Part shown: positions 8,973-19,381 of the stretch, in pieces
Numbering within the stretch: position 1 is the first letter of the stretch
How the letters are laid out: each line of letters opens with the position of its first letter
Assembly (NCBI GenBank): GCA_963727635.1
Contig: CAVSHP010000002.1
Location: 62,001 to 126,000, forward strand
DNA: 64,000 nt
Reading direction: 5' to 3'
Source: SZUA-36 sp963727635
GTDB taxonomy: Bacteria > Pseudomonadota > Gammaproteobacteria > Xanthomonadales > SZUA-36
Notes under the pieces: generated by a model
What the model saw: only the letters and a program-made list of their open reading frames with translations
Databases searched by the model: none
Told to the model about the DNA's origin: nothing
Translations under genes and position numbers: made by a program

Positions 8973-9002
8973 AAAAAAAACGCAGAACCCGAAGGTTCTG
9001 CG
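8973..9002 (-). terminator. Rho-independent terminator of the peroxiredoxin gene
   Basis: Read on the minus strand, the 9-bp stem CGCAGAACC (8981-8989 and its complement at 8994-9002) is followed by eight T residues (A run at 8973-8980 on the plus strand). It lies about 20 bases after the stop of the peroxiredoxin at 9024. Confidence 0.88.
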
Positions 9003-9023
9003 TTTCTTGACTCCAATCGCCTG

Positions 9024-9551
9024 TCAGGCTGCTGATTTGACGTAGGCCAGCATCGTATCGGCATCGCTGACTTCGAACGGGTCAGAGGGTGCATTGTCCT
9101 GCTTGCCCGGTTCGCTGAATATCTTCTTGACAACACCGTCTTCGACCAGCATCGAGTAACGCCAGGTGCGCATGCCGAAGCCAAGGTTGTCCTTGCGGAC
9201 CAGCATGCCCATCAGGCGTGAAAAATCACCATTGCCATCCGGCAGCAGTTTCACATTCTTGACACCCTGGTGTTTGCCCCACTGGAACATGGTGAATGCG
9301 TCGTTTACGCTCAGGCAGTAGACCTCATCGACACCGGCATCACGCAACGCCTGGTAGTTGGCCTCGTAGCCGGGCAGGTGGGAATTTGAACAGGTGGGGG
9401 TAAATGCGCCCGGCAGGGCAAATACAACCACCTTTTTGCCTTTGAATATCTCGTCCGAGGTAATGTCCTGCCAGCGGAAAGGGTTAGGGCCTTCAACGCT
9501 TTCATCACGCACACGGGTCTTGAATGTAACTTGTGGTACCTGTTGGGTCAC
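9024..9551 (-). CDS. Peroxiredoxin, Prx5 type
   Basis: A thiol peroxidase that reduces hydrogen peroxide and organic peroxides using glutathione/glutaredoxin or thioredoxin. The peroxidatic motif PGAFTPTCSNSHLPGY is intact, with Thr and Cys in the PxxxTxxC arrangement; the later WRYSMLVEDG and FEVSDADTML segments are typical. The GTG at 9551 is preferred: AAGGAG lies 8 bases upstream and the product (175 residues) has family length. An in-frame ATG two codons earlier sits too close to that site, and the longer reading frame to 9626 adds an unlikely N-terminus. The gene ends at its own terminator. The neighbour at 9671 encodes a cysteine synthase with a glutaredoxin domain, a plausible supplier of reducing thiol. 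A second Prx5-type gene occurs at 34093. Confidence 0.93.
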   Translation of the reverse strand: MTQQVPQVTFKTRVRDESVEGPNPFRWQDITSDEIFKGKKVVVFALPGAFTPTCSNSHLPGYEANYQALRDAGVDEVYCLSVNDAFTMFQWGKHQGVKNVKLLPDGNGDFSRLMGMLVRKDNLGFGMRTWRYSMLVEDGVVKKIFSEPGKQDNAPSDPFEVSDADTMLAYVKSAA

Positions 9552-9670
9552 TTGCATATCTCCTTTGAATAAATTATGGGGCAGTAAAAAGTATGACTGC
9601 ATTAAATTTGGGGGGATTATGACCACTTATCAAGGCATGGTTAAATCGATTTTATACATGCATTCGATAG

Positions 9671-11177
9671 TCAGCGCTTATGCAGCCAACCGGGCAACAG
9701 CGAGGCCGGTTCGAATGATTCCGGCATCTCTTTCAAAGTAATTTTGTGGTCCGAGAGACGCTTGCCCAATTCGCCGGTTTTATACACGTTAAACAAATCT
9801 GTCGCACCGCCGAGGTGTTCGCCGTTAATAAAGATTTGCGGGATGGTGGGTGAGCCGATCTGATCCAGTAATACGGCGCGGATTTTGCCGCCCATGTCGT
9901 TTTCCTGGTATTGAATGGAATCGAGATCGACGGCCCTGTAGGGTATCCCCAGCCTGGCAAAAAGCTTGCGTACGGCCCAGCAGAACTCACACCATTCCAG
10001 GGCGAAAAGCACGACAGGGTTTTGCTGATCTGATGTTATCCGCCTGAAAAAATTCAGCGCTGATTCGTCCAGGGCAGGTTGCGCTCCACCTGCTTTTTCA
10101 GCACTGGGCGCGGGTTTGCCGGTGGTAGCTGCATCAAAGCGGTAATTGGGTGTCGAGCGCGACACCTTCCACTCCTCCTCGCTCATTTCAATCACGATAT
10201 CATCGAACAGCGGTGTAGACAGGTAACGTTCACCGGTATCGGGCAACATGCACAGTATATTGCTGCCCGCATCGGCCTTCGCTGCGATCTCGATTGCGGC
10301 AGTGAATGTTGCGCCGCCGGAAACACCGCAGAAGATGCCTTCTTTTTGCGCCAATTCGCGGGTGTACTGTAATGCCTTTTTGCCATCTATGGGTACAATC
10401 TGATCGACCATGCCGGTTGCGAGTGCATCTTCGGTTAACCGGGGTATGAAATCCGGTGACCAACCCTGTACCAGGTGGGGACGGAAACTGGGGTGACTTG
10501 CGGAAGGTCTTCCATCAGCTTCTCTTTCCTGTGGAATGCCGCTACCGAGCAGTTGCGCATTATCCGGTTCGCAGACAACGATCTTTGTTTGCGGACTTTT
10601 CTTTTTCAAGACCCGGCTGGTGCCTTTGAGTGTCCCGCCAGTACCAAAGCCGGTAACAAAGTAATCCAGCTGGTCTCCCTCAAAAGTAGCCAGGATTTCC
10701 TCTGCCGTGGTCCGGCTGTGTGCATCGGCATTGGCCTCGTTTTCAAACTGCCGGACCAGGAACCAACCATGCTCCTTTGCCAGTTCCACTGCCTTTGCGA
10801 GCATGCCGGTGCCCTTCAGTTCAGCCGGGGTCAGCACAACCTTTGCGCCGAGAAAACGCAGAATTTTGCGTCGTTCGATACTGAAGCTCTCGGCCATGGT
10901 CACCACCAGCGGGATAACCCTTGACAGCACATACCATCGCCAGGCCGATACCCGTATTACCGCTGGTGGCTTCAATCACGGTTTGACCAGGTTTGAGTTC
11001 CCCGCTGGCCTCTGCGGCTTCGATGGTCGAAAGCGCCATCCGGTCTTTGACCGAACCCATGGGGTTAAAGCTTTCGGCCTTCACATATATATTGATGCCG
11101 GGTGGTGATAACTTGTTGATCCTGATGACCGGTGTGTTGCCAATGGCAAATAGTATGTTTTCCAATGGTCTGGACAT
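9671..11177 (-). CDS. Cysteine synthase fused to a glutaredoxin domain (frameshifted in this sequence)
   Basis: Starts at ATG 11177 (MSRPLENILFAIGNTP) with an AAGG ribosome site. The N-terminal part is a PLP-dependent O-acetylserine sulfhydrylase of the CysK/CBS fold: the PLP lysine is in MGSVKDRMAL, the substrate loop is EATSGNTG, and the phosphate-binding stretch is GFGTGGTLKG. After about 320 residues and a variable linker comes a glutaredoxin domain with the redox motif EWCEFCWAVRKLF, the cis-proline segment SPTIPQIFI and a GG motif (GEHLGGATD). One single-base frameshift near 10915 (at VKGYP) splits it into two frames, 10821-11177 and 9671 to about 10915. The rest is intact, so a sequencing error is likely. 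The fusion would couple cysteine synthesis to thiol-disulfide reduction. A peroxiredoxin lies just downstream. Confidence 0.85.
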
Positions 11178-11463
11178 TGATCCAACCTTTTCATTTGTTG
11201 CGGGTATCGTCAGAAAGTATAGCCGCAAAAAAACCTGTCGTTGACGAAATGCCCAACTGCCGGCAATCATCAGCACGTATTCGGTTGCCGCGGCATGCCG
11301 GAAAGTTTGCTGCTGCATATTCGGTTTCAACATGGTTACAATGCAGCACGTTACGGGCACCTGGGAAGACGATAACCAATGGATCAATTTGTCTTCTTGC
11401 ATGGTAGTTGCGTTTTTCAAGCAACAATTTTTACCGCGAGCAGTAAAGAAGCAGGCGAGCGCA

Positions 11464-12474
11464 ATGATTGACTACACGATGCCACTGGTTGAACTGCACC
11501 GTCATCTCGACGGCAGCATCCGTCTTGAAACCATACTCGACCTGGCTGACCAGCATGGTATCCCGCTTCCGGCCAAGACCGTGGCCGGCCTCGCACCGTA
11601 TGTCCATATCGACAAATCTGCACCGGGGCTGATGGCGTTTCTGGACCGCTTTGAACACATGACAGCGGTACTGGTCAACGCGGAAGCCTGCCGTCGTGTC
11701 GCCTATGAAAACGTTGAGGACGCCTGGGCCGAGGGCATTGATTACATCGAACTGCGCTACAGTCCGTGGTTCATGGCTCAATCACACGGTATGGATCCGC
11801 GTGAGGTCATGGAGGCCTGTGCGGATGGCATCAGGGCGGGCGAACGTGATACCGGTATACGCGCCAATATCATCGGTATCCTCAGCCGGACCTATGGCGT
11901 CGAGGCCTGTATGAAGGAACTGGATGCGATACTTGCACACCGTGACCACATCGTCGCAGTGGACCTGGCCGGCGACGAACAGCGTTTTCCGGCACATCTT
12001 TTCAAGACGCATTTCAAACGGGTCCGCGATGCCGGCTTGCACGTGACCATCCACGCCGGTGAAGCCGATGGACCGCAGAGTGTCTGGTCGGCCATCCACG
12101 ACCTGGGTGCAGAGCGTATCGGCCACGGCTTCCGCTCCATCGAAGACCCCGCCCTGGTCGATTACCTGGTGGAGAAGGGCATTCCACTGGAAGCCTGTCC
12201 AACCTCAAATCTACATACCAGCACCGTTAAAAGTTACGCTGCACACCCGCTTGGTGAGCTGGCCGGACGGGGTGTCAGGTTTTGTCTGAATACCGATGAC
12301 CCGGGTATCAGTGCTATCGATATTTCACATGAATATTTCATCGCCGCACCGGCGGTTGGACTGTCTCGCGATCTGATTCACCAGTCGCAGCGCGATGGTC
12401 TGGAAATGGCCTTTTTGAGTGAACAGGAAAAGTCGGAGTTAAAGTCTAAAATCACCCAGGGCAGGGCGCTGTAG
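11464..12474 (+). CDS. add: Adenosine deaminase
   Basis: Hydrolyses adenosine (and deoxyadenosine) to inosine and ammonia in purine salvage. The amidohydrolase zinc motif HRHLDGS lies at the N-terminus; the catalytic HAGEADGPQS, the His in ERIGHGFR, SNLHTS and the Asp-Asp zinc/catalytic segment NTDDPGIS follow in order. The frame is open from 11332, but homology starts at MIDYTMPLVELHRHLDG, so ATG 11464 is chosen, giving 336 residues, close to the usual 333. The ribosome site is weak. Its 3' end overlaps the tail of the opposing PhyH gene by about 36 bases. Confidence 0.93.
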   Translation: MIDYTMPLVELHRHLDGSIRLETILDLADQHGIPLPAKTVAGLAPYVHIDKSAPGLMAFLDRFEHMTAVLVNAEACRRVAYENVEDAWAEGIDYIELRYSPWFMAQSHGMDPREVMEACADGIRAGERDTGIRANIIGILSRTYGVEACMKELDAILAHRDHIVAVDLAGDEQRFPAHLFKTHFKRVRDAGLHVTIHAGEADGPQSVWSAIHDLGAERIGHGFRSIEDPALVDYLVEKGIPLEACPTSNLHTSTVKSYAAHPLGELAGRGVRFCLNTDDPGISAIDISHEYFIAAPAVGLSRDLIHQSQRDGLEMAFLSEQEKSELKSKITQGRAL

Positions 12475-13296
12475 CCAGTTTTGCCCTGACCATTGAGCAC
12501 TTTGTTCGGCGACGTGAATGGTAAACGCGTGCCGTGATCGGTCCGAGAAGTTTTGCGAACTGTAGTGTGGCATGTGGTCGTGAAAGATCACCACGCTGCC
12601 TGCCTTGACCTCAACCGCAAGGCTTCAGTCGGCGGATGGCCACGGTGTTGTGTCCAGATCGGTCAATTGGCCCTGACGCGTGCGCCAGTCCACCTGGTAG
12701 GTTTGCCGCAGCGGTGACCGATGTGCACCGGGTTGCACCCATAAACAACCATTGTCCCGGTTGGCGTCTTCGATGGCGACCCATATGCCGGTTACCGTCG
12801 CAGGTTCTGTGATCAGGTAGCTGCCATCCTGGTGCCAACGGACTTCACCACCGATATGGGGCTGCTTGAAGATATACATGGATTGCCAGAGCAGGGGACT
12901 CCTATAGCCAATGTCGCGCAGGACCTGGCCGAAAACGGGTTGTCGGCAAAAGGCTTTGAATACCGGGTTCAGATCATGCATCGCATGACCGATCTTGTTG
13001 ATCGCGAGGCGGGCGGGTTTCAGCAGTTCACCTGACGGACCGAGGGCGCCTTCCTCGAGAAAGCAGTGGATGTTTTCCGCGGAGTTGAAGAAATAGTCAT
13101 CACGCCCACTGTCCCGGTCCGAGGTGGTAAAGACCGTGCGCCGCTGGCTGATATCGAAAGCGTCGACAATCTCAAGCGCAGCAGATTTAAGCGCCTCGAT
13201 TTCACTCCGCACAATCGCGCCCTCCAGCACCAGGTAGCCATCATCACGGTACTGCCTTGTCTGATCCGCGCTCAACATCCCATTTATCATCCGCAC
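12439..13296 (-). CDS. PhyH-family Fe(II)/2-oxoglutarate dioxygenase interrupted by an in-frame TGA
   Basis: A non-haem iron oxygenase of the phytanoyl-CoA dioxygenase family. The HxD iron ligands are in WHQDGSYLI. The frame stops at a TGA (12625-12627) after DTTPWPSAD. Reading on in the same frame gives SLAVEVKAGSVVIFHDHMPH and then YSSQNFSDRSRHAFTIHVAE, the family's C-terminal part with the third iron ligand histidine and the 2-oxoglutarate arginine, to a TAA at 12439. The full span is 285 codons, the normal family length. If the TGA is real, the short product lacks an iron ligand and should be inactive; a single-base sequencing error is the simplest alternative. The substrate is unknown. 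The gene is convergent with add. Confidence 0.8.
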
Positions 13297-13343
13297 ACTG
13301 CTAACCGACCCTGACGCAGCGGGTTAAACAGACCGCGCTCAAC

Positions 13344-14207
13344 TCAGGTCTTCAGATAATGGTTGAAGAAATTTACGCTTCTTTGCCAGGATAATTTGGC
13401 GGCTTTTTCATTATAACGCGCCTGGCTGGTGTCGTTGTGAAAACCGTGACCGGTGCCCGGGTACATGTGCAGGCTGTATGGGATCTTATCGGCATCCAGC
13501 GCAAGCCGGAATTCCGGGATCATCGCGTTGACGCGTTCGTCATTGCCGGCGTAGTGCATCATCAGCGGAACCGTTACCCTGGCCGTCTGTTCGGCACTGA
13601 GCGCGCGCCCATAATAGGAAACACTGGCATCGGTATGAATTTCTGCCGCGGCGCATTGCAATGAGACCCCACCGCCATAGCAGAACCCGACTGAACCGGT
13701 TTTGCCGCTACAGTCATCCCGTGTTTTCAGATAGGCGACGCCCTTGATCACATCCGCCGTAATGGTTTCAGTATCCGCCTGGCTAAACTTGTCCCTTGCC
13801 GCCTCCTGGTCTTCGGGTGCACCACCCACGTAACTGAGTCCATCCGGTGCGACCGCGATATAGCCCTCGAGTGCGGCGCGCCGGGCGACATCTTCAATGT
13901 GCGCATTGAGGCCCCGGTTTTCGTGTACAACGAGGATACCCGGAAGGGCATCTGTCGCCCTGGCTGGCCTGGCAAAGTATGCGTTCACAGGCCCCCAGGT
14001 GCCCTCGTAACTGATGTATCCCTGCTGCAGACGATCGTCATCCGGTTTGATCTGCTGCCCGAGCGCGTAATTGGGCTCAACCAGCGCGAGGACCGCGCTG
14101 GCCATGCTGGCGCCACCGGTGATGACAGCCAACTGTTTCAGGAATGAACGTCTTGGCATGTCGCCATGAATATATTCGTTGTATAACTCGGTTACTTTTG
14201 GATCCAT
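13344..14207 (-). CDS. Dienelactone hydrolase family protein with Tat signal
   Basis: An alpha/beta hydrolase of the DLH type, 287 residues from ATG 14207 (GAGG 7 bases upstream; the longer frame to 14267 has no support). The nucleophile elbow is GFCYGGG with Cys, the acid lies around YAGNDERV, and the catalytic His is in GTGHGFHND. Residues 18-45 form a twin-arginine signal, PRRSFLKQLAV, followed by a hydrophobic stretch ending near NYALGQ, so the enzyme should be exported folded to the periplasm. DLH homologues cleave cyclic enol-lactones, but the family is broad and the substrate here cannot be told. Confidence 0.92.
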   Translation of the reverse strand: MDPKVTELYNEYIHGDMPRRSFLKQLAVITGGASMASAVLALVEPNYALGQQIKPDDDRLQQGYISYEGTWGPVNAYFARPARATDALPGILVVHENRGLNAHIEDVARRAALEGYIAVAPDGLSYVGGAPEDQEAARDKFSQADTETITADVIKGVAYLKTRDDCSGKTGSVGFCYGGGVSLQCAAAEIHTDASVSYYGRALSAEQTARVTVPLMMHYAGNDERVNAMIPEFRLALDADKIPYSLHMYPGTGHGFHNDTSQARYNEKAAKLSWQRSVNFFNHYLKT

Positions 14208-14488
14208 GTATCGACCTCGCAGGATTACCCTTGGTAAGTGTTGAATTCTGTTTCTAGTATAAGACAACTCCTGTGAAAGATTTTTGCGTTTGTAAAAAGG
14301 TGGTTTGTGAACCGGATTTCAGTCCATTAAATTGCGAAATATGGTATAAAGCGCTAACTAAAAATTGCTCGGGGCCTTGTCGCCGGTTTATCCGCTTCAG
14401 TGCCGGTATCCCGTATTGACAAGCCTTGAATAATCGACACCGGAAGGTCATGGTTCCGGTACAAAAATTCAAAAATAGAGGCACTTCA

Positions 14489-16817
14489 ATGAAAACAAAT
14501 TTAACTCCAGCCATTTCTAGAAATAAACTATATCTATCTGTTATAGCAGGCATTATTTCGCTTTCATGCACAAGCCAATTATATGCACAAGATAAAGCGG
14601 CATATTCTGAAGGCGTGCTGGAGGAAGTGATCGTAACGGCCACCAAGCGTGCCGAAAGCATACAGGACGTGCCAATATCCATCGCGACGCTTTCGAGTGA
14701 AGATTTGCAGGCAATGTTCCCCAGTGGAGCGGATGTTCTTGCCTTGTCAGGTCATGTGCCGGGTTTTTATGCAGAGTCATCAAATGGCCGCGCTGCGCCA
14801 CGTTTTTATATTCGAGGCCTGGGTAATATCGATTTCGATCTTGCTGCATCACAACCTGTGTCCGTCATCATGGACGATGTGGTGATGGAAAATGTCGTGC
14901 TTAAAAGTTTTCCGCTGTTTGATATAGAGCAGGTTGAAGTTCTCCGTGGACCGCAGGGTACGTTGTTCGGCAGGAACACGACCGCCGGTATTCTCAAATT
15001 CAACAGTCGCCGTCCGCAACAGGAAACCAGTGGTTATGCCAGGGCGTCATACGGCACCTATGGAACCAGAAATGTTGAATCTGCCGCCGGTGGCAGCCTG
15101 GTTCCGGATGTGTTGTCAGGCAGGATCTCGGTAATGTACCAGGGCCGTGACAACTGGATAGATAATGGCTACAAGAATGAAAAGAATGCCATGGGTGAAT
15201 TCACTGAAATTGCGGGTCGTGCGCAGTTAATGTGGACGCCAACTGAAAATTTTACGGCTCTTTTACTTGCACAGGCTCGTGATCTGAAAGGCACGTCTTC
15301 AATATTCCGGGCCAATGTCTTTAATACCGGAAGCAATAAGCTCAACGAGAATTATGACCGCAACACGGTATATTACGACGACGGTAACAATAACCCGCAG
15401 GCATACGATGGTTCCGGTTATACCCTGAATCTCGAGTGGAATCTCGCCAGTGTCACCGTGACGTCGATCTCTTCCTACCAGGAAGGTCATGGCTACAGCC
15501 GTGGCGATATCGACGGTGGTGTGGTCGATTTCAGTGGTACTGCAACGGTTCCACCTGGTATTTCCTATGACCCGGCGGCACCTGTTTTCGGTGTTCCAAC
15601 CTTGACATTCCCGGGAACAATCACGGTACCTTCGGTGACCCAGGATGGTGCAGATACCGATCAATTTACCCAGGAAATTCGTGTCGCCAGCGATACTGAA
15701 GGTCCATTCAGCTGGCAAACGGGTGTTTTCTATTTTGACAGCTCGCTTAGCGTTGAAACAGACTCGTTTGCTTCTTTCGGTTTTGGCGGTCCGCCACAAA
15801 ACACGATTACCAGGCAAACCAACCAGGCGTGGGCAATATTCGGTCAGGGCTCCTATGAAATTTCGGATCAATGGACCCTTAGTGCCGGTGTGCGCTACAC
15901 CGATGACAAAAGAGACTTCAAGGTATTGCAATATGGCCAACTCTGGCTTGATCTGGGTCTGCCACCGGCTGAGCCGATTGACGTTTCGGCCGATAAAGTC
16001 AGCTGGGATATGACCGCTGACTACGCAATTAACGACGACTCCAATATTTATGCAAGGATAGCATCGGGTTTCAGGGCGCAATCCATCCAGGGTCGTGATG
16101 TTGCATTTCTTGAGTATCCCACGGTTGCCATTCCGGAAACGATCCTTTCGTATGAGATGGGTTACAAGGCGGACCTGGTGGAAAGTCATCTGCGGCTTAA
16201 CGCGAGTGTTTTTTACTACACCGTGGATGATATGCAACTGTCCATAATCGGTGGCGCCACGAACACCAACCAGGTCATCAACGCCAAAAAAGGTGAAGCG
16301 AAAGGTTTCGAGCTTGATCTTCAATGGTTGATCAATGATAACTTCATGGCCACCTTCGGTGCCGCATATAACGATACCGAGATCAAGGATAAGAACCTCA
16401 GCGTGGTTCCCTGTGGTTCTACGCTTTGTGAAGCATGGCAGTGGAGGGATGAAAATGGTCAGGTTTCTATCGATGGAAACCCGTTCCCGAGGACACCTAA
16501 AACCAATTATGCCTTTACACTGCGGTACGGTACCCCGGTTGGCGATGATGGCGAATTTTTTGTCTATACCGACTGGGTTTACTTCGGCAAAATCAACATG
16601 CCCCTGTATTACACACCTGAATTTGTTACCAATAACCAGTTTGAAGGCGGTCTCAAAATTGGCTACCGGAATATCGAGGAACAATTGGGAAGTGTCCCTG
16701 TTCGGAACCAATATTACCAATGAGGACAATGTCAAAGGCTACGTGGACTTCAGCAATAACACCGGGTTTGTTAACGAACCGGCTATCTGGGGTGTTGCGG
16801 CATCTTATTCCTTCTAA
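14489..16817 (+). CDS. TonB-dependent outer-membrane receptor (one frameshift near the 3' end)
   Basis: Starts at ATG 14489 after AGAGG. The signal peptide ends around SQLYAQ; the TonB-box region (VLEEVIVTATKRAESIQDVP) and plug domain follow, with the typical GTLFGRNTTAG segment near residue 165. The 22-strand barrel covers the rest and includes the long extracellular-loop-like insertions around residues 300-420. The frame breaks near 16680-16690 and continues one base over, where WEVSLFGTNITNED and the C-terminal VAASYSF (terminal aromatic beta-signal) complete the barrel; total about 776 residues. Such receptors import siderophores, vitamins, glycans or aromatic compounds through TonB-ExbBD. 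No linked transporter reveals the ligand; the IQDVPISI type is common in marine and sphingomonad-like repertoires. Confidence 0.93.
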
Positions 16818-16860
16818 AGTCCTGTCCTGATATATAAAATCGTTATTTGAACGATTCTGA

Positions 16861-16888
16861 AGCCCGGCATAGCGCCGGGCTTTTTTTT
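16861..16888 (+). terminator. Rho-independent terminator after the TonB receptor
   Basis: An 8-bp stem AGCCCGGC/GCCGGGCT (16861-16868, 16874-16881) with a 5-base loop is followed by a run of T residues to 16888. It lies between the receptor and the opposing ybbP-like gene. Confidence 0.88.
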
Positions 16889-16894
16889 GGTTGA

Positions 16895-19381
16895 CTAAGT
16901 CGCCCGCAACACACTCAGCGGTGAATGGCCGACCACCCGCCAGGTTGCGAGCAAGCCGCTGCAGCCGACAAGCAGCATGCCGAGCACGGGTCCTGCCAGC
17001 CAAAGTACCGGATTGAAGTGATACTGAAGGTCATACACATTCACTGCCAGGTGCCAGGCAGCGAGACCCGCACCGGTGGACGCCAACAAACCGGCGAGCA
17101 GACCGATGGCCGTAAACTCGACCACCACGCCTGCCAAAACCCGGCCACGCGAGGCGCCCAGTGCCCGCAAGATGGCGCTTTCAAAACTGCGTTCCTGCAT
17201 GCTGGACTGCACTGCCGCCCATAAAACGGCCAGGCCTGCAACCAGGGTAAACAGGAATACCGCCTGCACGGCCAACGACGCCTTGTCCATCACGTCGCGC
17301 ACCTGCGCCAGGGATGCATCGAGGTCGATGACGGTCACACTCGGAAACTGCCGCATCAGTTCAATGAGTTTCCGGTCGTCTTCGGGTTTCGCATAGAGCG
17401 CGGTGATGTAGCTGGCCGGGTAGCCCTCGAGCGTGGCGCTTGAGAAAACCATGAAAAAGTTGGGTTTGAAGGTATCCCATTCCACGCTCCGGAAGCTGGT
17501 AACCCTGGCGGTGACCGGTTCGCCGGCGATATCAAAGCCAAGCTCGTCACCCAGCTTAATCCCCAGGTCGTGACCAAAATCAGCTTCCACCGACACCTCG
17601 TGCTGCTGCGTGCCGGGCTGCCACCACTGACCCTCAAGTAACTCATTGCCGGCTTGCATCCTGTCGCCAAAACTCAGGTTGGATTCCCGCTTCGCCCAGC
17701 GCTCGCCCTGGGGGTCTTCGAAGCTGATCTTGCTGACATCCTGACCATTGATGGTCGTCATCCGGGCGCGCACCAACGGCACGAACTCGGGCACTTCCAT
17801 GTTTTGCGCAGCCAGGTAGCGCTGCATCTCCGGGACTTCCTGCGGCTGGATATTGATCATGAACTGGTTAGGAGCGTCCGCCGGCAGGCTGCCGCGCCAG
17901 GTTTCCATCAGGTCATTTCTGACCAGGGTCAACAGCATCAAAACCATCAGACCCAAACCAAAGGCCACGACCTGGACAATACTTTCACGTCCTCTCCGGT
18001 TCAGATTGGCGAGTCCATAGCGCCAGGCCACGCCGGCCACGCCGCGCAAACGTCCGGTAAGCCTGACCAGCAACCAGCCGGCGATGCCCAGGACGGCGAA
18101 TGTTCCGGCGGCGCCGGCGGCGATGCCAAGCACCAGTTTGATGTCGTTTACCAGCCACTGTAAAAGTGCCAGCACGGCCACCAGACCGGCGATATAGCTG
18201 ATGCCGTAGCGTATCGGTGGCGGCTCGACGTCCTGTCGCAGTACACGTAACACAGGTGTCTTGCCCATCTGGATCAGGTCGGGCAAGGCGAACCCACACA
18301 AGATAAACAGGGCCGTCATCAAACCGAGCAGGACCGGTGCGCCACCTGCTGCCGGCAGTTCCTGAGCGATCAGATCACTGGCAATCCATGCCAGACCCTG
18401 TTGTGCCAAATACCCCAATACGGTACCAACAGCGGCACCAAACAGCGTCAGCATCACCAACTGGGTCAGGTTTAACCTGAGGATAAAGGACTGCTGTGAA
18501 CCGAGGCATTTGAGCAAGGCGATGCGGTCACGATGGCGCAGCGCGTAACGACGCGATGCCATGGCAACCGCAACCGCGGACAGCAACACGCTGACCAGTG
18601 AGGCCAGGTTGAGAAAGCGGCTGGACCGATCCATCGCCGAACGTATTTGCGGATCAGAATCGGCAATATCCCGTAACTGTTCACCGCCGGACAGCTGTGC
18701 CTCCAGTTGCTTCTTGAAGACGGCAATTTTTTCACGGGGTCCGGCAAACAGGTCGCGGTAGCTGACGCGGCTTCCGGGCTGGATCAGGGCCGTTGCTTCA
18801 AGGTCCGCCATGTTGACCAGCAAGGCAGGGGCCAGATCGACAAACTGCCAGCCCTGGTCCGGTCTGAAATCCAGCACCTTTGTGACCTTGAAGCTGGCTT
18901 TGCCAACATCGATGACCGAGCCGGTGTCGGCGCCGAGCCTCGCCAGCAAACGGGTACTCGCCCAGGCTTCGCCGGGCGCCGGTATTTCGCTGGTTTGTAC
19001 ACCTGCTGACAGCAGTTGCGCAGCAACTTTGAGATGGCCGCGTAAAGGGTAACCGGCGGTAACTGCATTGATGGATGCGAGTGTGCTGCGGTCATCCACG
19101 AATACGACGCTGGGCATATTGATAACGGTGGCGGTTTGCAGACCGGCTTGCTCTGCCATCGGTAGATATCGATCCGGCAGGGGTTGGCTGGAACCGAGAC
19201 GCAAATCGGCCGCCAGAGATTCGGCGGCGCGCAATTGCACCGCATGACTGACGCGGTCGGTAAGAAATGCGACCGCGGTCAGTGAAGTTACCGCGATCAC
19301 TAGCGCGATACCCAGTACGGTTAATTCACCGGATTTCCAATCCCTCAACAACAGGCGCCAGGCCAGCGCCAGGCCTTTCAA
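16895..19381 (-). CDS. ybbP: ABC transporter permease, YbbP/FtsX-MacB type
   Basis: 828 residues, matching E. coli YbbP in length. An N-terminal span (about residues 18-38) is followed by a large periplasmic domain. A first FtsX-like bundle around residues 255-480 and a second FtsX domain at the C-terminus (after about 700) each carry hydrophobic spans. Its start overlaps the end of the ATPase gene by 4 bases, so the two are translationally coupled. The pair is divergent from tesA, the same order as in E. coli. Members of this exporter-like class work mechanically on envelope substrates; the YbbAP substrate is not firmly known. Confidence 0.92.
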   Translation of the reverse strand: MKGLALAWRLLLRDWKSGELTVLGIALVIAVTSLTAVAFLTDRVSHAVQLRAAESLAADLRLGSSQPLPDRYLPMAEQAGLQTATVINMPSVVFVDDRSTLASINAVTAGYPLRGHLKVAAQLLSAGVQTSEIPAPGEAWASTRLLARLGADTGSVIDVGKASFKVTKVLDFRPDQGWQFVDLAPALLVNMADLEATALIQPGSRVSYRDLFAGPREKIAVFKKQLEAQLSGGEQLRDIADSDPQIRSAMDRSSRFLNLASLVSVLLSAVAVAMASRRYALRHRDRIALLKCLGSQQSFILRLNLTQLVMLTLFGAAVGTVLGYLAQQGLAWIASDLIAQELPAAGGAPVLLGLMTALFILCGFALPDLIQMGKTPVLRVLRQDVEPPPIRYGISYIAGLVAVLALLQWLVNDIKLVLGIAAGAAGTFAVLGIAGWLLVRLTGRLRGVAGVAWRYGLANLNRRGRESIVQVVAFGLGLMVLMLLTLVRNDLMETWRGSLPADAPNQFMINIQPQEVPEMQRYLAAQNMEVPEFVPLVRARMTTINGQDVSKISFEDPQGERWAKRESNLSFGDRMQAGNELLEGQWWQPGTQQHEVSVEADFGHDLGIKLGDELGFDIAGEPVTARVTSFRSVEWDTFKPNFFMVFSSATLEGYPASYITALYAKPEDDRKLIELMRQFPSVTVIDLDASLAQVRDVMDKASLAVQAVFLFTLVAGLAVLWAAVQSSMQERSFESAILRALGASRGRVLAGVVVEFTAIGLLAGLLASTGAGLAAWHLAVNVYDLQYHFNPVLWLAGPVLGMLLVGCSGLLATWRVVGHSPLSVLRAT

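Noticed and set aside
12625..12627. TGA read as selenocysteine in the PhyH gene
   Set aside because: No selenoprotein is known in this family, the site is not catalytic, and I see no SECIS-like hairpin directly after it.
15299..16735. 478-residue minus-strand frame
   Set aside because: It is antisense to the TonB receptor, whose plug, barrel and C-terminal motifs are clear; the opposite frame shows no domain.
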